Source: TWA4 sp045121095 (GTDB lineage: Bacteria; Bacillota; Clostridia; Lachnospirales; Lachnospiraceae). Taken from it: a stretch of 27,609 bases of DNA. The position numbers were made by a program, and so were the translations under genes. Each line of letters opens with the position of its first letter. The first letter of the stretch is position 1. The stretch lies in assembly GCA_045121095.1 (NCBI GenBank), contig JBGVFN010000033.1, forward strand, positions 1 to 27,609, written 5' to 3'. This document shows, piece after piece, positions 23,016-27,609 of this stretch. The notes beneath the pieces were generated by a model that saw only the letters and a list, made by a program, of their open reading frames with translations, had not been told where the DNA came from and did not search any database.

Positions 23016-23461
23016 TGAATATTGTGGTACGAACCATGACACAGGAGGATATTCCTTTTGCCGTGCAGCTGGAAAAAGAACTGTTCAGCGATGCATGGAC
23101 GGAGCTGGGGCTGGTCAATACACTTCATTATCGGCCGGATACCAGTTTCGTAGCCGAACTGGATGGAGAAGACGTGGGATATTTGTTTTTTATGGCAGCA
23201 GCAGACGAAGGTGAGCTTCTGCGTATAGGGGTTTCCCCCCGACACCGGAGAAAAGGAATTGGTCAGGCTTTGATCAGCCATATGGACCAGTACGCCCGGG
23301 AAAACAGTATCTATGCGGTATGGCTGGAAGTGCGCGGCAGCAATGAAGGTGCCAGAGCTCTCTATGAGAAAAATGGTTTTATTTTACAGGGATATCGGAA
23401 AAAATATTATCACAACCCTGAAGAAGATGCGGCAATTATGAGCAAAACATATGCTCAGTAA
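23012..23461 (+). CDS. rimI: Ribosomal-protein-alanine N-acetyltransferase RimI
   Basis: 149 aa GNAT acetyltransferase. The acetyl-CoA pocket motif RIGVSPRHRRKGIGQALI (about 71-88, with RRKGIG) is followed by WLEVRGSNEGARALYEKNGF, a pattern typical of RimI, and a C-terminal YYHNPEEDAAIMSK as in RimI proteins. It acetylates the N-terminus of ribosomal protein S18, and possibly others. The position directly after tsaB with a 4-nt overlap is a conserved arrangement. The start could be the second ATG at 23015. Confidence 0.9.
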   Translation: MMNIVVRTMTQEDIPFAVQLEKELFSDAWTELGLVNTLHYRPDTSFVAELDGEDVGYLFFMAAADEGELLRIGVSPRHRRKGIGQALISHMDQYARENSIYAVWLEVRGSNEGARALYEKNGFILQGYRKKYYHNPEEDAAIMSKTYAQ

Positions 23462-23468
23462 GATCGGG

Positions 23469-23520
23469 CATGTCTGAAAAATGATTGATAAACTGTTTTT
23501 CTCAGACATACTGTAAAGTG
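23469..23520. repeat. Palindromic repeat of the TGTCTGAAAA family after rimI
   Basis: ATGTCTGA (23470-23477) and TCAGACAT (23512-23519) are perfect complements; A-rich and T-rich flanks extend the stem. The arms resemble those at 3259-3310. It may also end the tsaE-tsaB-rimI transcript, although the T-run lies inside the right arm. Confidence 0.55.
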
Positions 23521-23550
23521 TTTTCAAAGTGGAACTGCCCGAAATTCCCA

Positions 23551-23580
23551 TTGATAATAGCGGTGGAATTCTGTTATAGT
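23551..23580 (+). promoter_or_regulatory. Sigma-A promoter before the small zinc-binding protein gene
   Basis: TTGATA (23551-23556), 18-bp spacer, TATAGT (23575-23580). The leader would be about 120 nt. Confidence 0.55.
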
Positions 23581-23709
23581 ATGACTGCAGTTGAAAAAAT
23601 GTGTCGAATGAAGGCAATGATCATTCAGAAATGAAAAAGCCTCATTGCAAAGGACATTGTTAAGATAGAATACATGCGGCACAACTTAGATTGACAGGAG
23701 GAGTAATCC

Positions 23710-23952
23710 ATGAAAATCTATAATGAGAACGGAACACTGACAGGGGTAGCCTGCAACTGCTGCGGCAGAGTTGTACTGCAGGAACAAGGTGTATTAAAAG
23801 AAGATTTTGCTTCATTCCGCAAGGAATGGGGATATTTTTCAGATAAAGATGGAATCACACATCAGTTTGATTTGTGTGAGCAATGTTATGACCGGATTAC
23901 AGAATCGTTCCAGATTCCGGTTTCTGTTGAAGATACCAGAGAACTTCTGTAA
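23710..23952 (+). CDS. Small zinc-ribbon-like protein, function unknown
   Basis: 80 aa. Two cysteine pairs, Cys15/Cys18 (CNCCG) and Cys56/Cys59 (LCEQC), with His51 nearby, suggest one zinc site. Between them lies DFASFRKEWGYFSDKDGITHQFDL, and the end reads FQIPVSVEDTRELL. ACAGGAGG sits about 9 nt before ATG. I recall similar short proteins in Lachnospiraceae, but I know no function. It lies between rimI and rnz with its own promoter, so it may be independent of the tRNA genes. A structural or nucleic-acid-binding role is possible but unproven. Confidence 0.75.
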   Translation: MKIYNENGTLTGVACNCCGRVVLQEQGVLKEDFASFRKEWGYFSDKDGITHQFDLCEQCYDRITESFQIPVSVEDTRELL

Positions 23953-24095
23953 TCGGGATCCGGCGGCAGTTTTATGCGGAAAGACTGACATAAAATATGG
24001 ATACTGAAATATTTAGATGAAAGTATTTTAGGTATAGAAATATTGCAGCAGTTCAGCAGAAACTGTCAGCAGGAGAATTATACGGGAGAAATGAT

Positions 24096-25025
24096 ATGCT
24101 GGATGTTTGTTTGCTGGGAACCGGCGGTATGATGCCCCTTCCCGGAAGATGGCTGACTTCCCTGATGCTGCGCTGTGACGGCAGCAGTCTTATGATTGAC
24201 TGCGGCGAAGGTACACAAATTGCAGTGAAAGAAAAGGGATGGAGTTTCAAGCCCATCGATGTAATATGTTTTACACATTACCACGCAGATCATATCAGTG
24301 GTCTGCCTGGACTTTTATTAACCATGGGCAATGCGGAGCGCAAAGAGCCGCTCCTGCTGATTGGACCCAAAGGACTGGAACGGGTAGTCAATGCCCTGCG
24401 CATGATCGCGCCGGAGCTGCCTTTTCCCATTGTTTTTCATGAACTGACGGAAAAAGAAGAAGATATTACAGTAGGCTCTTATGAAATCAGAGCTTTCCGT
24501 GTACAGCACAATGTGATCTGTTATGGATATAGCGTAAAATTAAGCAGAAGGGGCAAATTCCAGGTGGATAAGGCAAAAGCCCTCGGTTTACCCGTGCAGT
24601 ACTGGAATCCTCTTCAGAAGGGCAATAACGTGGAATATGAAGGGGTAATCTACACACCGGATCAGGTAATGGGAGCACCCCGTAAAGGTCTGAAAGTTAC
24701 TTACTGTACAGATACCAGACCAGTTCCTGTCATTGCGCAGGAAGCAAAAGGCGCAGACTTATTTATCTGCGAAGGCATGTACGGGGAACGGGAAAAGATT
24801 GAAAAGGCCAAAGAATACAAACATATGACCTTTTATGAAGCTGCAAACCTGGCAAAGGAAGCAGAACCTGCCCGTATGTGGCTGACACATTACAGCCCTT
24901 CTTTGATCTATCCGGAAAATTATATGGGCAGTGTACGAAAAATTTTCCCCAGAGCCTGGGCAGCAAAAGACGGAGAAAGCATCGAACTGCGTTTTGAAGA
25001 TGAAGAGGATACAAACAATGGATGA
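24096..25025 (+). CDS. rnz: Ribonuclease Z (tRNA 3' processing endonuclease)
   Basis: 309 aa metallo-beta-lactamase fold. The zinc-binding motif HYHADH is at 61-66. Further ligands are expected at His138 (VQHNV), Asp206 (CTDTRP), His243 (KHMTF) and His265 (LTHYSP). It cuts tRNA precursors after the discriminator base, needed when CCA is not encoded, as for the two tRNA-Ser genes at the end of this window. The start has GGGAG about 7 nt upstream. The last 8 nt overlap tsaD (ATG at 25018), so the two genes are translationally coupled. Confidence 0.94.
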   Translation: MLDVCLLGTGGMMPLPGRWLTSLMLRCDGSSLMIDCGEGTQIAVKEKGWSFKPIDVICFTHYHADHISGLPGLLLTMGNAERKEPLLLIGPKGLERVVNALRMIAPELPFPIVFHELTEKEEDITVGSYEIRAFRVQHNVICYGYSVKLSRRGKFQVDKAKALGLPVQYWNPLQKGNNVEYEGVIYTPDQVMGAPRKGLKVTYCTDTRPVPVIAQEAKGADLFICEGMYGEREKIEKAKEYKHMTFYEAANLAKEAEPARMWLTHYSPSLIYPENYMGSVRKIFPRAWAAKDGESIELRFEDEEDTNNG

Positions 25026-26046
25026 GAAAAAGGATATTACAATACTGGCAATCGAAAGCTCCTGTGACGAAACTGCCGCTGCGGTAGTACGGAACGGGCG
25101 CGAGGTATTATCCAATGTGATTTCATCACAGATTGATATTCATACTCTGTTTGGAGGGGTAGTACCGGAAATTGCATCCAGAAAACATATAGAGAAAGTA
25201 AATCAGGTAGTAGAACAGGCATTAACCGATGCAGAAATGTCTTTAGATGATGTGGATGCCATTGCGGTCACATATGGCCCCGGTCTGGTAGGTGCCCTGC
25301 TGGTAGGTGTAGCAGAAGCCAAAGCCATTGCATTTGCGAAAAATAAACCCCTGGTGGGTGTACATCATATTGAGGGGCATGTCTGCGCTAATTTTATTGA
25401 GCACAAGGATTTGGAGCCGCCGTTTTTGTGCCTGATCGTATCAGGAGGGCACACTCACCTGGTAGTAATGGAAGATTACGGCAAATTCCGTATTTTAGGA
25501 AGAACCAGAGACGATGCAGCAGGGGAAGCATTTGACAAAGTAGCCAGAGCCATTGGCCTTGGATATCCCGGCGGTCCCAAAATTGACCGTTGTGCCAAAG
25601 AAGGTAATCCAGATGCCATTGCATTTCCTCACGCAAAGGTGGAAGGTTCTCCTTATGATTTTAGCTTCAGCGGGCTGAAATCGGCCGTATTAAATTACAT
25701 CAATCAGGCCAGAATGCAGGGAAAAGAAATAAATCACGCAGATCTTGCGGCATCCTTCCAGAAAACCGTAGTCGATATCCTGACCGATCACGCAATTCGC
25801 GCAGCAAAAGAATTTGGATACGACCGGATCGTACTGGCCGGAGGTGTGGCCTCCAACAGCGCTCTGCGTGCAGGACTGGCAGCAGCCTGTGAAAAAGAAG
25901 GACTGAAATTCTGCTATCCGTCCCCCATTTATTGTACCGACAATGCAGCCATGATCGGTGCAGCCGGATATTATGAATATCTGAATGGCGTAAGAAGCGG
26001 ATGGGACTTAAATGCCGTTCCCAATCTGAAGCTGGGCGAGCGCTAG
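25018..26046 (+). CDS. tsaD: tRNA N6-adenosine threonylcarbamoyltransferase TsaD
   Basis: 342 aa. It transfers threonylcarbamoyl from TC-AMP to A37. It opens ILAIESSCDETAAAVV and carries the iron/zinc-binding HIEGH (117-121), then SGGHTHLV (about 141-148), GEAFDKVARAIGLGYPGGP and a C-terminal GGVASNSALR with CTDNAAMIG. ATG 25018 is chosen because AAGAGG lies about 10 nt upstream and the conserved N-terminus follows; the open frame from 24931 overlaps rnz without conservation. The TAG stop (26044-26046) begins a degenerate TAGAG repeat arm. Confidence 0.95.
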   Translation: MDEKKDITILAIESSCDETAAAVVRNGREVLSNVISSQIDIHTLFGGVVPEIASRKHIEKVNQVVEQALTDAEMSLDDVDAIAVTYGPGLVGALLVGVAEAKAIAFAKNKPLVGVHHIEGHVCANFIEHKDLEPPFLCLIVSGGHTHLVVMEDYGKFRILGRTRDDAAGEAFDKVARAIGLGYPGGPKIDRCAKEGNPDAIAFPHAKVEGSPYDFSFSGLKSAVLNYINQARMQGKEINHADLAASFQKTVVDILTDHAIRAAKEFGYDRIVLAGGVASNSALRAGLAAACEKEGLKFCYPSPIYCTDNAAMIGAAGYYEYLNGVRSGWDLNAVPNLKLGER

Positions 26047-26080
26047 AGACTACATGGATGATTTTCAAACACGCTCTAGA
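26044..26080. repeat. Degenerate palindromic repeat after tsaD
   Basis: TAGAG at 26044 and TTTTCAAACACGCTCTA ending near 26080 resemble the arms of the 3259-3310 palindrome. The right arm matches at 14 of 17 positions while the left arm is eroded beyond TAGAG. The tsaD stop codon lies in the left end. Confidence 0.5.
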
Positions 26081-26123
26081 ATGGGCTGACAATGCGCTAA
26101 GAACGCGCTGGGAATGTAAAGTG

Positions 26124-26154
26124 AGCAGGAATACGGAAGTGTTCCTGCTTTTTT
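26124..26154 (+). terminator. Terminator of the rnz-tsaD unit
   Basis: AGCAGGAA (26124-26131) pairs with TTCCTGCT (26142-26149), T-run to 26154. It lies 30 bp before the ispD start. Confidence 0.85.
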
Positions 26155-26183
26155 CGAAAATTTTTTCAAAAGGAGGAAGTTTT

Positions 26184-26885
26184 ATGCTGTACACTGCAAT
26201 TGTGCTCGCTGCCGGAAAAGGCAAGCGAATGAAATCGGACGTATCAAAACAATTTCTGGAATTAAATGGAAGGCCTGTATTGTATTATTCACTGGCAGCA
26301 TTTGAAAAAAGCCCCGTGGATCAGGTGATTCTTGTAACCGGAGAGCAGGACATTGAATATTGTAAAAAAGAAATTGTAGAAAAATACGGATTTCAAAAGG
26401 TTATAAAAATAACTGCAGGCGGAAAAGAGCGCTACGATTCTGTTTGGAGGGGGCTTCAGGCAGCAGGAACCTGTGATTATATATTAATTCATGATGGCGC
26501 CAGAGCATTTATCGATCAGGACACCATTAAACGCTGTATGGAGGATGTACAGACCAGTAAAGCATGTGTTGCAGCCGTTCCCGTAAAAGATACCATGAAA
26601 AAGGTGGACGCAGATCTGTTGGGTGTAGAAACACCGGATCGCAGCAGTTTATGGACCATTCAGACACCACAGGTTTTTGAGCAGAAACTGATCTATACTG
26701 CTTATCAAAAGCTGGCGGCAGAACAGGCAAGTGGAAATGCACCGGCGGTAACAGATGATACCATGGTTGCGGAACACTATATGGATGTACGAGCACATAT
26801 GGTAATGGGCTCATATTATAATATTAAAGTCACAACACCAGAAGATCTTGTAATGGGAAAGGCAATACTTGAAGCGGAGAAGTAG
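26184..26885 (+). CDS. ispD: 2-C-methyl-D-erythritol 4-phosphate cytidylyltransferase
   Basis: 233 aa nucleotidyltransferase of the MEP isoprenoid pathway, making CDP-ME from MEP and CTP. The signature AIVLAAGKGKRMKSDVSKQF (5-24) supplies the CTP-binding residues. LIHDGARAFI near 95-104, AVPVKDTMKKVD and TIQTPQVFE follow, as in IspD. AAAGGAGG lies about 8 nt before ATG 26184; the longer open frame from 26001 runs through tsaD and a terminator and is rejected. No ispF is adjacent. A strong terminator directly follows. Confidence 0.93.
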   Translation: MLYTAIVLAAGKGKRMKSDVSKQFLELNGRPVLYYSLAAFEKSPVDQVILVTGEQDIEYCKKEIVEKYGFQKVIKITAGGKERYDSVWRGLQAAGTCDYILIHDGARAFIDQDTIKRCMEDVQTSKACVAAVPVKDTMKKVDADLLGVETPDRSSLWTIQTPQVFEQKLIYTAYQKLAAEQASGNAPAVTDDTMVAEHYMDVRAHMVMGSYYNIKVTTPEDLVMGKAILEAEK

Positions 26886-26906
26886 CATAAAGCAGGCCTT
26901 TATATT

Positions 26907-26953
26907 CTCTCCGCATACAAAGGAAGTGTATTCTCTGGTATGCGGAGAGTTTT
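26907..26953 (+). terminator. Terminator of ispD
   Basis: CTCTCCGCATAC (26907-26918) pairs perfectly with GTATGCGGAGAG (26938-26949), followed by TTTT. Confidence 0.85.
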
Positions 26954-27068
26954 GAAGCAACGTAAGCATATGTGGTGTAAAAAAGAATTAAGGATACAAT
27001 AGAAAAAGAAGCGAAAAAGGCAACAGAAGAAACTGTTGAAAAAAAATAAAAAAAATTGAAAAAAGGTG

Positions 27069-27097
27069 TTGACAGAAAAAGAAATTGGTGCTAATAT
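27069..27097 (+). promoter_or_regulatory. Promoter of the tRNA-Ser genes
   Basis: TTGACA (27069-27074), 17-bp spacer, TAATAT (27092-27097). Start near 27104, about 38 nt before the first tRNA. Confidence 0.8.
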
Positions 27098-27141
27098 TAA
27101 GGACGTCGCTGCGAGAGAGAAAAACGCAGAGGACAAGCGAT

Positions 27142-27227
27142 GGAGAGGTATCGAAGCGGTCATAACGAGGCGGTCTTGAAAACCGTTTGTCCGAAAGGGC
27201 ACATGGGTTCGAATCCCATCCTCTCCG
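27142..27227 (+). tRNA. tRNA-Ser (anticodon UGA)
   Basis: Acceptor arms GGAGAGG (27142-27148) and CCTCTCC (27220-27226) with discriminator G27227. The anticodon loop CTTGAAA gives UGA. A long variable arm (class II tRNA) and the TGGGTTCGAATCCCA T-arm are visible. 3' CCA is not encoded. Confidence 0.96.
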
Positions 27228-27287
27228 CTCCGATTGCAATATGCAGTCGCCTATAATATAATAGGAAGTTTTAATCAAACTTTGCGT

Positions 27288-27376
27288 GCAGAAGTACCCA
27301 AGAGGTTGAAGGGGCTCCCCTGGAAAGGGAGTAGGTCGTTAATAGCGCCGCGAGGGTTCAAATCCCTCCTTCTGCG
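27288..27376 (+). tRNA. tRNA-Ser (anticodon GGA)
   Basis: Acceptor arms GCAGAAG (27288-27294) and CTTCTGC (27369-27375), discriminator G27376. Anticodon stem CTCCC/GGGAG around loop CTGGAAA gives GGA. A long variable arm is present and GAGGGTTCAAATCCCTC forms the T-arm. CCA is not encoded. It lies 60 bp after the first tRNA and probably shares its transcript. Confidence 0.96.
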
Positions 27377-27443
27377 TTGTTTCTGAAAAGAAACAGTCGA
27401 TTCTTGAGACTGAAAAAAGTCAAAAAGAATTGAAAAAAAGTGG

Positions 27444-27472
27444 TTGACAAACACTGAAAGGTGTGCTAAACT
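27444..27472 (+). promoter_or_regulatory. Strong promoter, probably of an rRNA operon
   Basis: TTGACA (27444-27449), 17-bp spacer, TAAACT (27467-27472). It resembles the tRNA promoter in context: a run of AATTGAAAAAA precedes both. Confidence 0.75.
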
Positions 27473-27478
27473 ACAAAA

Positions 27479-27609
27479 GTTGCTGACAAAAACAGCAGCG
27501 ACAGGAACCTTGATAACTGAACAACGTAAGAAATAAACCTTTAATCATCTTTAAAGATGAATTCCTGAAAATTCTTTGAAAAACATTTTAAAGAACAAAA
27601 CCTAAAAGG
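27479..27609 (+). other. Probable rRNA operon leader (16S gene beyond the right edge)
   Basis: The stretch contains CCTTGATAACTGAACAAC and TTCTTTGAAAAAC, both similar to sequences before 16S rRNA genes in Firmicutes. It also has a perfect 16-bp palindrome TCATCTTTAAAGATGA (27545-27560) and a TTCTTT/AAAGAA dyad (about 27572-27594). No coding frame is supported. The 16S gene itself is not in the window. Confidence 0.6.

Noticed and set aside
26995..27060. CAACAG/CTGTTG dyad as a minus-strand terminator
   Set aside because: No minus-strand gene ends here, and the surrounding A-rich sequence makes such dyads likely by chance.

Overview
The window looks like chromosomal DNA of a Gram-positive, low-to-mid GC anaerobe of the Clostridia, most likely a gut Lachnospiraceae (Blautia-like). 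The grounds are AGGAGG-type ribosome binding sites, TTGACA/TATAAT promoters, the protein families present, and a long-form hibernation factor next to secA. The genus call is inference. All protein genes are on the + strand except hpf. Most of the window is core genome. I see no phage, transposase, CRISPR or defence genes.

Region 1 (1-5300). A 93-bp tandem repeat array enters from the left edge. It is followed by an AraC-type regulator and two GH13 alpha-glucosidases (about 560-570 aa) that probably split alpha-1,4 and alpha-1,6 gluco-oligosaccharides. Region 2 (5100-10280) is a complete branched-chain amino-acid type ABC importer: lipoprotein LivJ, permeases LivH and LivM, ATPases LivG and LivF. 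A strong promoter drives it, and a weak terminator plus a large hairpin separate livJ from the rest. Region 3 (10280-13210) holds a thioredoxin reductase and a secreted SH3b-NlpC/P60 cell-wall hydrolase with a poly-serine linker.

Region 4 (13210-18570) has hpf on the minus strand, an 800-bp AT-rich intergenic region with a dense cluster of DnaA boxes, then secA and prfB. prfB carries a programmed +1 frameshift site with an unusual UAA stop. Region 5 (18590-21110) is a threonine-pathway pair (ThrR-like ACT regulator and homoserine dehydrogenase) followed by a RibU-like riboflavin ECF S-component.

Region 6 (21229-26960) is a translation and tRNA-maturation neighbourhood: YcxB-like membrane protein, tsaE, tsaB, rimI, a small zinc-binding protein, ribonuclease Z, tsaD and ispD. 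TsaE, TsaB and TsaD together supply t6A37 on tRNA. Region 7 (27060-27609) has two serine tRNA genes (UGA, GGA) behind their own promoter. A second strong promoter and leader follow, which look like the start of an rRNA operon lying just beyond the right edge.

The strongest non-routine signals are the DnaA-box cluster away from any recognisable oriC, the UAA-containing prfB frameshift site, a dispersed palindromic repeat whose outer TAG supplies the stop codon of two genes, the 93-bp array, and a promoter nested in one arm of a terminator upstream of livJ. I found no clear new multi-gene system.
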